This document shows, one piece after another, positions 50,596 through 58,969 of a stretch of DNA of 64,000 bases. The notes beneath the pieces are model-generated. The model had not been told where the DNA came from, made no database searches, and worked only from the letters and a program-made list of their open reading frames with translations. Each line of letters opens with the position of its first letter. The stretch's first letter is position 1. This stretch comes from Defluviibacillus sp043739385 (GTDB lineage Bacteria > Pseudomonadota > Gammaproteobacteria > Burkholderiales > Burkholderiaceae_C): the NCBI GenBank assembly GCA_043739385.1, contig JAYUED010000155.1, positions 26,108 to 90,107 on the forward strand, read 5' to 3'. The translations under genes were made by a program, and so were the position numbers.

Positions 50596-51977
50596 TGACT
50601 GAAATCTCTGAAATTGCTGCAAACTTAGAAAAGTTTGAAGTTGCCGACAACAACCCTGAAAAATGTCGCGTCCTCGGCGTGTTGGATGATGGTGTTGCTA
50701 GCCTGAGTGCAACTGCCTTACAGCACCTGCAATCCGCGCAACTGGTTATAGGCGGTGCGCGCACGCTGCAATTGTTTGCTGCCCACATTGCACCGAATGC
50801 CGTTCAGCGTGACCTCACTGGCGCGCTGTCGCAAGTGCCGGAGTGGATTCGTGCAGCACAAGCTGACCATCAGCGCGTAGTCGTGCTGGCGACAGGGGAT
50901 CCGTTGTGCCATGGCATTGCGGCGTACCTCGCGTCGCGCTTGTGCATTGAGGCGATTGAGGTCATCCCCAATGTCTCCACATTGCAACTCGCCTGCGCCC
51001 GCTTGGGCCTACCGTGGCAAGAGATGAAGTTTGCCTCTGTGCACAGCAAAGATGCGGGTGACTGGGTGGCCGGTGCGCCGCCCAGCCACGGCCTGTACGC
51101 CTTGCTGCGCGACATTCGCCAACATGACCGTTTGGCGATCCTGACCAGCCCTGACAACACCCCGGACCGCATTGCCCGTATGTTGGCCACAGAAGGTTTG
51201 GCTGACGCATTTGAGATGGCCGTGGCCGAGCGCTTGTGCCAGCCTGAAGAGCGCATCGTCAGCGGTATGGCGATCAGCGCAGCGGCGCAGATGCCCTTTG
51301 CTGATCCGAATGTGGTGCTGTTGTGGCGCATCCAGTTGCGCACGCCACAGGTGCTGTTTGGCTTGCCTGACGCCAGCTTCGAGCAGCGGCACCCTGAAAA
51401 AGGCTTGATTACCAAGAACGAAGTGCGAGCCGTCTCGCTGGCCCGTATGCAGCTGCGCGCTGACAGCGTGGTGTGGGACATTGGCGCAGGCTCCGGCTCC
51501 GTAGGCTTGGAAGCCGCCCGCCTGTGCCGCAATGGCCATGTCTACGCGATAGAAAAGAACGTGGATGATGCCGCCATCGTGCAGCGCAACCGGCTGCGCA
51601 TGGGCATCAGCAACCACAGCCTGATTCATGGCAAAGCGCCCGAAGGCCTGCAAGACTGGGGCGACCCGGATGCGGTGTTCATCGGTGGCTCGGGTGGTGA
51701 ACTGGCTGAGCTCATCACGCTGATTTTGAAACGACTCAAACCGCAGGGCTGGCTGGTGATGAATTTTGTGACGATTGAAAACTTGGGCGTAGCCGTGGCA
51801 ACTTTAAAAGACTTGGACGCAAGCTGGGACGTGCTGCAGTTGCAAGCTTCGCGCAGCAAACCTATCCTGCACATGCACCGCATGGCTGCCGAAAACCCAG
51901 TGTGGCTGGTTTGTGCCCAAGCCGACGGTGTTGGCAAGAACGAAGGCGTGAACAAGAACGCAGGGAGCGCCGAATGA
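50595..51977 (+). CDS. cbiET: Bifunctional C5,15-methyltransferase/C12-decarboxylase
   Basis: A fused CbiE-CbiT (CobL-like) of 460 residues. The CbiE half (about 20-230) has LATGDPLCHGIAAYLA and VIPNVSTLQLACARLGLPWQ; the CbiT half (about 265-440) has LITKNEVRAVSLARMQLRADSVVWDIGAGSGSVGLEAARL, a class I SAM-methyltransferase glycine loop. It methylates C5 and C15 and decarboxylates the C12 acetate. The C-terminal tail is Asn/Lys/Gly-rich (GVGKNEGVNKNAGSAE). Overlaps cbiL by ATGA. Confidence 0.95.
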   Translation: MTEISEIAANLEKFEVADNNPEKCRVLGVLDDGVASLSATALQHLQSAQLVIGGARTLQLFAAHIAPNAVQRDLTGALSQVPEWIRAAQADHQRVVVLATGDPLCHGIAAYLASRLCIEAIEVIPNVSTLQLACARLGLPWQEMKFASVHSKDAGDWVAGAPPSHGLYALLRDIRQHDRLAILTSPDNTPDRIARMLATEGLADAFEMAVAERLCQPEERIVSGMAISAAAQMPFADPNVVLLWRIQLRTPQVLFGLPDASFEQRHPEKGLITKNEVRAVSLARMQLRADSVVWDIGAGSGSVGLEAARLCRNGHVYAIEKNVDDAAIVQRNRLRMGISNHSLIHGKAPEGLQDWGDPDAVFIGGSGGELAELITLILKRLKPQGWLVMNFVTIENLGVAVATLKDLDASWDVLQLQASRSKPILHMHRMAAENPVWLVCAQADGVGKNEGVNKNAGSAE

Positions 51978-52768
51978 CACAACCCGGAATGCTCTATGGC
52001 GTGTCGCTTGGCCCCGGGGACCCTGGCCTTATCACCCGCCGCGCTTGGGCTTTGCTTACGCGGCCCGACGCCATGTGGACGTACCCGGTGCGCAGCCTGC
52101 GCCGGGAAAGTTACGCCCTCGATATCGCCTTGCGTGCCGGCCTGACGTTGCCAGCCCAACACCAGTCGCTGCTGTTCCCGATGACGCACGATGTCGAAAA
52201 GCTCACCCGACACTGGCTTAAAGCCGCGGAGACGGTGCGTGATGTGCTTGCCACCGGGCAAGACGTGCTGTTTTTGGTTGAAGGCGATGCCTCCACCTAC
52301 GCAAGCTTTTGTTACTTGGCCCGTGTGCTGCGTGAACTTGACAGTGCCGCCCGCATTGAGATCGTGCCCGGTGTCACCTCATTTAACGCGGCCTGTGCCC
52401 AGCTGCAAATGCCGCTTTCTGAACAAGACGACACCATCGCCATCGTGCCGGCGGCCTATGGCATTGATGCCGTTGAAAAGATGCTGGAAGACTTCGATAC
52501 CCTGGTTCTGATGAAGGTCAAACCGCTGCTCGATGACCTGATTGATTTGCTAGACCGGCGTGGCCTGCTGCCGCACAGCCGCTTTATTGAAAAAGCGGGT
52601 TCGCCAGTGGAGCGCATCGTTACCAATGTGGCAGAACTCAAGGGCACCAAGGTCAACTATCTGTCCCTGCTGCTGGTCAAAAATCCTGGCCGTGTGCGTG
52701 GCGAAGTGCAGCGCGGTTGCCGCAAGAAAACATCGACTGAAATTGAAGAAGAGGAAACCCAAGCATGA
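51974..52768 (+). CDS. cbiL: Cobalt-factor II C20-methyltransferase
   Basis: SAM-dependent methylation at C20, the first methylation after cobalt insertion. The 264-residue product has LYGVSLGPGDPGLITRRAWALL, FLVEGDASTYASFCYLARVL, IVPGVTSFNAACAQLQMPL and LVLMKVKP. The start at 51974 overlaps the cbiET stop (ATGA) and the tail (EIEEEETQA) is acidic. The cobalt-late equivalent is cobI. Confidence 0.94.
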   Translation: MTQPGMLYGVSLGPGDPGLITRRAWALLTRPDAMWTYPVRSLRRESYALDIALRAGLTLPAQHQSLLFPMTHDVEKLTRHWLKAAETVRDVLATGQDVLFLVEGDASTYASFCYLARVLRELDSAARIEIVPGVTSFNAACAQLQMPLSEQDDTIAIVPAAYGIDAVEKMLEDFDTLVLMKVKPLLDDLIDLLDRRGLLPHSRFIEKAGSPVERIVTNVAELKGTKVNYLSLLLVKNPGRVRGEVQRGCRKKTSTEIEEEETQA

Positions 52769-53541
52769 GCACTACCCCTGATACGTCCACTGGCATCTCC
52801 GCGCACGCCGTGCGCGTCGTTCTGGTCGCCATCACCAAGCACGGCGCCCAGCAAACTGCTGATTTGGCCCGCCAATTGCCCGAAGCCAGTGTGTGCGTGG
52901 CTGACAAATTTGCGCCGCTGATGGCTGGTCTGCCCAACCCGGTACGCGCTTACAGTGGCCCGTTCCGCGATGAAATTGCCACGCTGTTCACAGATTTTGA
53001 CCAAGTGGTCTTTTTTGTCTCCCTTGGTGCTGTGGTGCGTTTGATTGCACCTCACCTGAAGAGCAAGGACGAAGATCCCGGCGTGCTGGTGGTGGACGAT
53101 GCGGCGCAGTTTGTCATTCCTGTGCTGTCTGGCCATGTGGGTGGTGCGAATGCTATGGCTGAGCAGGTCGCTGCGTTGCTGGGCGCAACCGCTGTGCTGA
53201 CTACCGCCTCCGATGTGGGCAAAACCATCCCCGTAGACATCTTGGGCCGCGAGCTGGGTTGGAAGGTGGAAGCGCCCAAGCTCAACATCACTCGCGTCTC
53301 TGCCCACGTGGTGAATGGAGAGCCGATTGCGTTGGTCCAAGAGGCCGGTAGTCCCAATTGGTGGACGCGGCCCACGCCGCTGCCTGCCACCATCCACAAG
53401 TTCGAGCGGTTTGAAGACGTGGACTTGGCCCACTTCAAGGCTGTGCTGTGGATCACCCATGCCGAAGTTACGCCTGAACGCTGGACGCAGTTGAACGAGC
53501 GCTTGGTTGTGTACCGCCCGCCAGCCGGGCAGGGCGCTTGA
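52765..53541 (+). CDS. cbiG: Cobalt-precorrin-5A hydrolase, N-terminal and middle part
   Basis: Opens the C20 lactone and releases acetaldehyde in the cobalt-early pathway. The 258-residue product contains the CbiG N-terminal region with VFFVSLGAVVRLIAPHLKSKDEDPGVLVVDD, IPVLSGHVGGANAMAEQVA and ASDVGKTIPVDILGRELGW. The C-terminal CbiG domain is not present here but is the next gene, which overlaps by 4 bp. Fused CbiG proteins are about 320-380 residues; here the two parts sum to about 400. Confidence 0.9.
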   Translation: MSTTPDTSTGISAHAVRVVLVAITKHGAQQTADLARQLPEASVCVADKFAPLMAGLPNPVRAYSGPFRDEIATLFTDFDQVVFFVSLGAVVRLIAPHLKSKDEDPGVLVVDDAAQFVIPVLSGHVGGANAMAEQVAALLGATAVLTTASDVGKTIPVDILGRELGWKVEAPKLNITRVSAHVVNGEPIALVQEAGSPNWWTRPTPLPATIHKFERFEDVDLAHFKAVLWITHAEVTPERWTQLNERLVVYRPPAGQGA

Positions 53542-53966
53542 GCAACCCCGATATCGCCGACATGCACAGCGTTACTGTGGCCGTTGGTATGGGCTGTGAC
53601 CGAGGCACGTCCCTGGCCACCGTTGCCCACACGCTCGATGCGGCACTGGCCCAAGCCGGGCTGGTGCGCGCGCAAGTCGCCGTGCTCGCCAGTATTGAAG
53701 CTAAGCGCGATGAGTCAGCCTTTATCGAGTTGGCTGCATTGGGGGGCTGGCCGTTGCAGTTTTTCAGCACTGCCGCGTTGTCCGCCGTGACTGTGCCTAA
53801 CCCCTCGGCCACGGTGTTGCGCTACATGGGCACGCCCTCGGTATCTGAAGCCTCTGCGCTGCTGGCTGCCGCTACCGATGCCGACCACCTCATCGTCGAA
53901 AAATTCAAATATCTGGGCGCTGACGGTAAAAACGCCACCATTTCTATTGCAAGGATTTCCCAATGA
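53538..53966 (+). CDS. CbiG C-terminal domain (CobE-like) as a separate protein
   Basis: A 142-residue protein homologous to the C-terminal domain of CbiG and to CobE: VTVAVGMGCDRGTSLATVAHTLDAAL, VLASIEAKRDESAFIELA and TPSVSEASALLAA...LIVEKFKY. The TTG start at 53538 overlaps the cbiG-N stop as TTGA; an ATG at 53562 is the alternative and is where conservation starts. It overlaps cbiH by ATGA. Probably works with the preceding protein. Confidence 0.88.
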   Translation: MSNPDIADMHSVTVAVGMGCDRGTSLATVAHTLDAALAQAGLVRAQVAVLASIEAKRDESAFIELAALGGWPLQFFSTAALSAVTVPNPSATVLRYMGTPSVSEASALLAAATDADHLIVEKFKYLGADGKNATISIARISQ

Positions 53967-54997
53967 CTGAAGCCACCACCCTCGACGTTACCGGCAACCC
54001 GCCTCTGACCCCACGCGGAAAAATCATGCTTGTGGGCATTGGCCCCGGCAGCCACGCCCATATGACGCACCGCGCCCGCGAGGCAATTGCAGAGGCTGAT
54101 GTGGTAGTCGGCTATGTCACTTACATCAAGCTGGTGGCCGATTTGCTGGAAGGCAAAGAAGTCATCCGCAAAGGCATGACCGAGGAGCTGGACCGAGCCG
54201 TCAACGCCCTGGCCCGTGCCCGTGAAGGCAAAAAAGTAGCGCTCATCTCCTCTGGCGATGCCGGCGTCTACGGCATGGCTGGGCCTACCTACGAGGTGCT
54301 GTTTCAAGCTGGATGGACGCCCGAATCGGACGTGGAAGTGGAAGTGGTGCCGGGTGCGTCCGCTATTAACGCCTGCGCCGCGTTAGTGGGTGCGCCTCTG
54401 ACGCATGACTTTTGCTCGATTTCGCTGTCCGATTTGTTGACTCCCTGGCCGGTGATTGCCCGCCGTCTGGACGCCGTGGCCGCTGCAGATTTTGTGGTCG
54501 CGTTGTACAACCCCAAGAGCGGGCGCCGCACCCAGCAAATTGTGGAAGCTCAGCGCCTGTTTCTGCGCCACCGCAAGCCTGACACCCCAGTGGCGGTAGT
54601 CAAGTCGGCCTACCGCCGCCGTGAGCGCATTGAATTCACCACGTTGGACAAAATGAGCGATTGCGATATCGGTATGTTGACCACGGTGCTGATTGGTAAT
54701 AGCAACACCTTTATCCGCCATGGTCTGATGGTCACGCCGCGTGGTTACGCCAACAAGTACGAACTGCACGGAGACGGCAGCACCCGCGAGGGCGAAAAGC
54801 CAGGACGCTCGCTTTCCACCGGCCTGCTGGGCTGGATGGTCAATTTGCGCGCTGACCATGCGGATGGCGAAAGCATTACTTCTTTGGCGTTGCGCCACAA
54901 GCTGCCAGCGGACTATATCGACGCGGTGTTGAGCGCGCCAGTGGAGCCTGAAGTCACCAAGGATGAGGCTGCCAGCCCCGAGGAAGCAGAAGCATGA
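53963..54997 (+). CDS. cbiH: Cobalt-factor III C17-methyltransferase
   Basis: Ring contraction with methylation at C17. The methylase domain (about residues 22-265) has IMLVGIGPGSHAHMTHRAREAIAEADVVVGYVTYIKLV, LISSGDAGVYGMAGPTYEVL, VPGASAINACAALVGAPLTHDFCSISLSDLLTPW and VALYNPKSGRR. About 75 extra C-terminal residues (GEKPGRSLSTGLLGWMVNL...EEAEA) extend beyond it. In the cobalt-late pathway the gene is cobJ. Overlaps both neighbours by ATGA. Confidence 0.94.
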   Translation: MTEATTLDVTGNPPLTPRGKIMLVGIGPGSHAHMTHRAREAIAEADVVVGYVTYIKLVADLLEGKEVIRKGMTEELDRAVNALARAREGKKVALISSGDAGVYGMAGPTYEVLFQAGWTPESDVEVEVVPGASAINACAALVGAPLTHDFCSISLSDLLTPWPVIARRLDAVAAADFVVALYNPKSGRRTQQIVEAQRLFLRHRKPDTPVAVVKSAYRRRERIEFTTLDKMSDCDIGMLTTVLIGNSNTFIRHGLMVTPRGYANKYELHGDGSTREGEKPGRSLSTGLLGWMVNLRADHADGESITSLALRHKLPADYIDAVLSAPVEPEVTKDEAASPEEAEA

Positions 54998-55353
54998 GCA
55001 CCGCCTTTACCGTCGAAAAACCCAAAATTGGGGTCTACAAGCGCCATATCCTTATCTGCACTGGCACCCGCTGCACGCAGGACGGCGCATCACAAGCGTT
55101 GTTTGACAGTTTGGGTGACAAGTTCAAAGCGGCGGGCCTGCACGAGGGTGAGATGCGCGTCAAACGCAGCCGCGTGAGCTGCTTTGCGGCTTGCAAAGGC
55201 GGGCCGGTGATGTGCGTGCAGCCAGACGGCACTTGGTACTACAACGTCACCCCTGCCAATATGGACCGCATCATTGACGAGCATTTGGTGGGCGGCGCAC
55301 CGGTGGCAGATTTGGTCTTTCACCAAGGGCCGGGGGGCTGCGATGCCGGGTAA
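54994..55353 (+). CDS. Thioredoxin-like [2Fe-2S] ferredoxin, CbiW-type
   Basis: A 119-residue protein with four cysteines in the pattern of thioredoxin-like [2Fe-2S] proteins: HILICTGTRC and SCFAACKGGPVMCV. Such proteins occur as separate genes or as domains of CbiX/CbiH in some cobalt-early clusters (CbiW). It may donate electrons for ring contraction or keep Co reduced; its role is inferred from position. Overlaps cbiH by ATGA and btuD by 11 bp. Confidence 0.85.
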   Translation: MSTAFTVEKPKIGVYKRHILICTGTRCTQDGASQALFDSLGDKFKAAGLHEGEMRVKRSRVSCFAACKGGPVMCVQPDGTWYYNVTPANMDRIIDEHLVGGAPVADLVFHQGPGGCDAG

Positions 55354-56140
55354 GGTATTAATTAATTCAATTGCTATTAATTCAATAGCTATCAATGCCT
55401 ATGGTTTAAGGGCAACTCTCGGAAACACCGAGGTTTTGCACGGAATCAGTCTGAACCTGCCTACCGCCCGCTGGACAAGCATTGTTGGTCCCAATGGCGC
55501 GGGCAAGTCCACGCTGCTCAAGGCTTTGGCGGGGTTGCTGCCAGTCACCGGTGAAGTCCAGCTGTTAGGCATTCCACTGGCGCGAATACCTGCCCGTCAA
55601 CGCGCCCAAAGGCTGGCGTGGCTGGGCCAAAACGAATCCGCTGCCGATGATTTGACCGTCTATGACGTGGCAATGCTTGGGCGTCTGCCCCATCAGCCTT
55701 GGCTGGCGGCCCCGAGTGCGGCTGACCGAAATGCGGTTGAGCAGGCCCTGCGCTGCACTCAAGCCTGGGATTGGCGTGCCCGGTCTTTGGGCGTACTCTC
55801 CGGTGGCGAGCGCCAGCGTGTGCTGTTGGCCCGCGCCCTGGCAGTGCAGGCCTCCGTACTGCTGATGGACGAGCCATTGGCTAACCTAGACCCACCGCAC
55901 CAAGCCGATTGGCTGGCCTTGGTTCGCGGTTTGGTCGAGCAAGGTACGACCGTTGTCAGCGTGCTCCACGAAATCTCCATGGCCTTGCACGCAGACGAGA
56001 TGGTGGTGATGGCCGCTGGCCGCATCACGCACCACGGTGCTTGTGACGACGTGGTGACCCATACAGCTTTAGAACAGGTTTTTGATCACCGAATCACTGT
56101 GCAGCGCTTAGCTGATCAGTGGATAGCGCTATACAAATGA
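55343..56140 (+). CDS. btuD: Vitamin B12 ABC importer, ATP-binding protein
   Basis: A 265-residue FepC/BtuD-type ATPase: Walker A GPNGAGKST, WLGQNESAADDLTVYDVAMLGRLPHQPWL, signature LSGGERQR, Walker B VLLMDEPLANLDPP, and H-loop SVLHEIS. It pairs with BtuCF encoded 9 kb upstream in the same operon. The N-terminus before the ATPase domain (VLINSIAINSIAINAYG) comes from short direct repeats in the DNA. The start ATG at 55343 overlaps the preceding gene; the stop overlaps bluB by ATGA. Confidence 0.9.
   Translation: MPGKVLINSIAINSIAINAYGLRATLGNTEVLHGISLNLPTARWTSIVGPNGAGKSTLLKALAGLLPVTGEVQLLGIPLARIPARQRAQRLAWLGQNESAADDLTVYDVAMLGRLPHQPWLAAPSAADRNAVEQALRCTQAWDWRARSLGVLSGGERQRVLLARALAVQASVLLMDEPLANLDPPHQADWLALVRGLVEQGTTVVSVLHEISMALHADEMVVMAAGRITHHGACDDVVTHTALEQVFDHRITVQRLADQWIALYK
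55360..55394 (+). repeat. Direct repeats in the 5' coding region of btuD
   Basis: ATTAATTCAAT and relatives occur twice in tandem (ATTAATTCAATTGCT, ATTAATTCAATAGCT) and are then followed by ATCAATGCC. They code Ile-Asn-Ser-Ile-Ala repeats. Confidence 0.65.
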
Positions 56141-56823
56141 TCATGAATACGCTACCTCACGCCTTCAGTGATGCGGAACGCCAAGCTGTTTACCGTGCTA
56201 TTTTTGAGCGCCGCGATATGCGCCATTTCAGCGGTGGCACGGTAGAACCAGCACTACTCCAACACCTGCTGCTGGCCGCCCACCATGGCCCTAGCGTGGG
56301 GTTTATGCAGCCTTGGCGCTTCATCCGCATCACGCAAATTCCGCTACGCCAGCAACTGCATGACTTGGTGGAGGTAGAGCGCCTGCTGACGGCCCATGCC
56401 ATGGGCGAGCGCGAAGACGACTTTATGCGGCTCAAAGTACAAGGTCTGCTGGACGCCGCTGAGGTGCTGGCCGTGGTCCTACCTGATGGCCGTGAGAAAC
56501 ATATTTTTGGCAGACGTACCTTGCCGCAGATGGATTTAGCGTCCAGCGCCTGTGCCATCCAGAACCTGTGGCTGGCCGCTCGCGCCGAGGGGCTGGGCAT
56601 GGGCTGGGTGTCGCTGTTTGATCCGCTGGCCTTGGCCGCGTTGCTGGGCCTGCCGCCGGGGGCTGAGCCGATTGCGCTGCTGTGTCTGGGGCCTGTAGAA
56701 CGTTTTTACGACCAGCCCATGCTGCAACAAGAAAACTGGGCACGGCGTGAGGCACTGGCCTCGCTGGTGTTTGACGACAAATGGGGGCAGGTGTCAGGCT
56801 TGTTTGGCGATCCGCCGGTTTGA
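56137..56823 (+). CDS. bluB: 5,6-dimethylbenzimidazole synthase
   Basis: Cannibalises FMNH2 with O2 to make the lower ligand base of B12. The 228-residue nitroreductase-fold protein has FERRDMRHFSGG, AAHHGPSVGFMQPWRFIRI, LPQMDLASSACAIQNLWLAARAEGLGMGWVSLFDP and CLGPVERFYDQPMLQQENW, the BluB pattern including the short lid typical of the enzyme. It requires oxygen, unlike the cobalt-early corrin steps around it. The start overlaps btuD by ATGA; an ATG two codons later is possible. Confidence 0.93.
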   Translation: MIMNTLPHAFSDAERQAVYRAIFERRDMRHFSGGTVEPALLQHLLLAAHHGPSVGFMQPWRFIRITQIPLRQQLHDLVEVERLLTAHAMGEREDDFMRLKVQGLLDAAEVLAVVLPDGREKHIFGRRTLPQMDLASSACAIQNLWLAARAEGLGMGWVSLFDPLALAALLGLPPGAEPIALLCLGPVERFYDQPMLQQENWARREALASLVFDDKWGQVSGLFGDPPV

Positions 56824-56874
56824 GCACTTGCATTGCCTATAGCTCGCTGAAACGCTCATAAAACAAGAAAAATC

Positions 56875-56892
56875 AGCTACTGAAAACGTAGC
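56875..56892 (+). repeat. Dispersed AGCTA-type palindromic repeat, copy 3 (intergenic)
   Basis: AGCTACTGAAAACGTAGC, 17 of 18 positions identical to the copy in the crotonase gene at 12005-12022, in the 123-bp gap between bluB and cobO. Confidence 0.6.
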
Positions 56893-56946
56893 AAATATTT
56901 GACTGCACATTTTTAAGACTCAAATATTCCAAGGAAATTATCTTCC

Positions 56947-57516
56947 ATGAACATCGAAACTCCACCCGCAACCAAACCTTACGAAAAGCCTGAAGGCGAG
57001 CGCCGAGGGATCGTCATTGTCAACACTGGCGACGGCAAAGGTAAAAGCACGGCAGCGTTTGGTTTGGCGTTACGCGCCCATGGCCGAGGCAAAGCTGTGA
57101 AGATTTATCAGTTCATGAAAGTACCCAGCGCCCGCTTTGGTGAGCACCGCATGTTCGAGCAAATCGGTATCCCGATTGAAGGTTTGGGCGATGGTTTTAG
57201 CTGGAAGAGTCAAGACCTAGAGCATTCCGCGCAGCTCGCCCGAGATGGCTGGCAAAAAGCCCGCGCCGCTATCCTCTCAGGCGATTACTTTCTGGTGGTG
57301 CTGGATGAGATCACCTACCCGCTGATCTACGGGTGGCTGCCGCTGCAAGACGTGCTGGACACACTGGCGGCGCGGCCTAAAGAAGTTCACGTTTGCCTGA
57401 CAGGCCGCCGTTGCCCACCGGAAATCATCGCGCTGGCCGATACGGTAACGGAGATGACGATGGTTAAGCACGCGTTCAAAGCTGGAATTCCAGCGCAACG
57501 GGGGATTGAGGATTGA
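56947..57516 (+). CDS. cobO: Cob(I)yrinic acid a,c-diamide adenosyltransferase
   Basis: Adds the 5'-deoxyadenosyl group to the cobalt. The 189-residue product is of the CobA(BtuR)/CobO type: P-loop NTGDGKGKSTAAFGLALRAHGRG, FMKVPSARFGEHRMFEQIG, VLDEITYPLIYGWLP and HVCLTGRRCPPEIIALADTVTEM. It starts 123 bp after bluB, the longest gap in the cluster besides that before cbiM, and may have its own promoter. Last gene of the cobalamin run; convergent with a DUF1501 gene 32 bp away. Confidence 0.95.
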   Translation: MNIETPPATKPYEKPEGERRGIVIVNTGDGKGKSTAAFGLALRAHGRGKAVKIYQFMKVPSARFGEHRMFEQIGIPIEGLGDGFSWKSQDLEHSAQLARDGWQKARAAILSGDYFLVVLDEITYPLIYGWLPLQDVLDTLAARPKEVHVCLTGRRCPPEIIALADTVTEMTMVKHAFKAGIPAQRGIED

Positions 57517-57548
57517 GGATGACTGTTTGAAGCTATGCCGTTATGGCC

Positions 57549-58946
57549 TCAAATAAACCCTACATTCTTCAAACTGTAATTGTTGATGTTCGGCATCACT
57601 GTCGGCAACTCGGTGGCACTCACGCCGAACCATGTCGCCAGTGTGGCTGCGTACTGGTCTACCGAGGTGGTGGGCAACAAACGGCCCTGACCCACGTCAT
57701 CGGTGCCGTTCACAGCGATGGCGGGGGCCGTGCCGTAGAACTGTTTTCCCTGTACCGCGCCGCCCAGCACAAAGTGGTGGCTACCCCAGCCGTGGTCGGA
57801 GCCGTCGCCGTTGGAGCTTAAGGTGCGGCCAAAGTCGGAGGCGGTGAAGGCTGTGACGTTGTTGCTGATGCCTAATTCCACGGTCGTGTTGTAGAACGCG
57901 CCAAGCGCTTCAGACACGTTCGTCAGCAGGCCGGGGTGCAAGGTGGGTAATTTGTCGTGCAAATCGAAGCCCCCCATCGACACCATAAAGACTTGGCGTT
58001 TGGCCCCCAGCGTGCTGCGTGCAGCGATCAGTTTTGCCACCATTTGCAGCTGGCTGGCGAGGGAGTTGCCCGCTGGGTAAACGGTGCTGAAGGCGGAAAT
58101 GCCAGCCAAAGCACTGGTGACGCTGCCTTCGGCGCTGATGGAGCGGCTGGTGATTTTGGAGTATTCGTTCTCTAGCGTCTGGGTGCTGGCTTGGGTGATG
58201 AGGCTGTTCAGCGCCGCGCCGCAGCTGCTGGAGCCGTACAAGCCATTTTTGATACTGGTTATCGGCACAGCGCCGTTGGTACTGACTTGGTATTGCACGG
58301 CTGTTTGTCCCGCTAGGTACACCGCATTGCCAGTGACGGAAATGCAGGTGAAAACGGAATTTGAATTGTTGGCCAGCGCCAAATCGCCCAACTTGCCGCC
58401 CCAGCCCGCCGTGGAGCCTTCAGGCATGGACGATTGCCAGACAGATTGCTGGTCGTTGTGCGAGAACAGTTTAGGCGGCAAGGGCACGGATTTGGCGTTG
58501 TACTGCGCCAGGGTTGTGGGTTGTATCAAGGGGCCAACGTTGAGTTGTACTGCTAGCTTGCCAGCGTCAAACAGTCCTTTGAGCGCCGTCATTTGCGGGG
58601 CTAAGGCAAGTTGTAGTCCATTAGGCAGGGCCGTGGTGGGGCTTAGGGCTGTGGCGGCCAAGTCAGCTTGGGCTGTGGCGATGCCGGTGCGGATGGCGGC
58701 GTAACGGGCGTAGTTGGCATTGTCCACGGGCAGCACGGTGTTGCCGTAGTCGTTGCCGCCGTAGAGGAATACACAGACCAGGGCTTTGTAGTCGGTCGCA
58801 GTCAAGGCTGCGGCCTCGCCGATGGCGGCGAGGTTAAGCGCCCAAGGGGTGGCGATACCGGCTAAACCTAAGTGTCCAGCACGTTGCAAAAATGCTCTAC
58901 GGGCTAGGCCATTTGCGCTAGCATTGCTATGATTTTTAATATTCAT
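57549..58946 (-). CDS. Secreted DUF1501 protein
   Basis: A 465-residue protein with a Tat-type signal (ARRAFLQRAGHLGLAGIATPWALNLAA) and the DUF1501 features VCVFLYGGNDYGNTVLPVD, VFMVSMGGFDLHDKL, TASDFGRTLSSNGDGSDHGWGSHHFVLGG and a C-terminal TVMPNINNY. The fold is related to alkaline phosphatase/sulfatase-like hydrolases, but no activity is established. It follows the DUF1800 gene after 23 bp on the same strand; the two families often occur as pairs. The start at 58946 puts the signal at the N-terminus. Confidence 0.9.
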   Translation of the reverse strand: MNIKNHSNASANGLARRAFLQRAGHLGLAGIATPWALNLAAIGEAAALTATDYKALVCVFLYGGNDYGNTVLPVDNANYARYAAIRTGIATAQADLAATALSPTTALPNGLQLALAPQMTALKGLFDAGKLAVQLNVGPLIQPTTLAQYNAKSVPLPPKLFSHNDQQSVWQSSMPEGSTAGWGGKLGDLALANNSNSVFTCISVTGNAVYLAGQTAVQYQVSTNGAVPITSIKNGLYGSSSCGAALNSLITQASTQTLENEYSKITSRSISAEGSVTSALAGISAFSTVYPAGNSLASQLQMVAKLIAARSTLGAKRQVFMVSMGGFDLHDKLPTLHPGLLTNVSEALGAFYNTTVELGISNNVTAFTASDFGRTLSSNGDGSDHGWGSHHFVLGGAVQGKQFYGTAPAIAVNGTDDVGQGRLLPTTSVDQYAATLATWFGVSATELPTVMPNINNYSLKNVGFI

Positions 58947-58969
58947 GGCCGGTGTCCTAAGTTTTGTTT

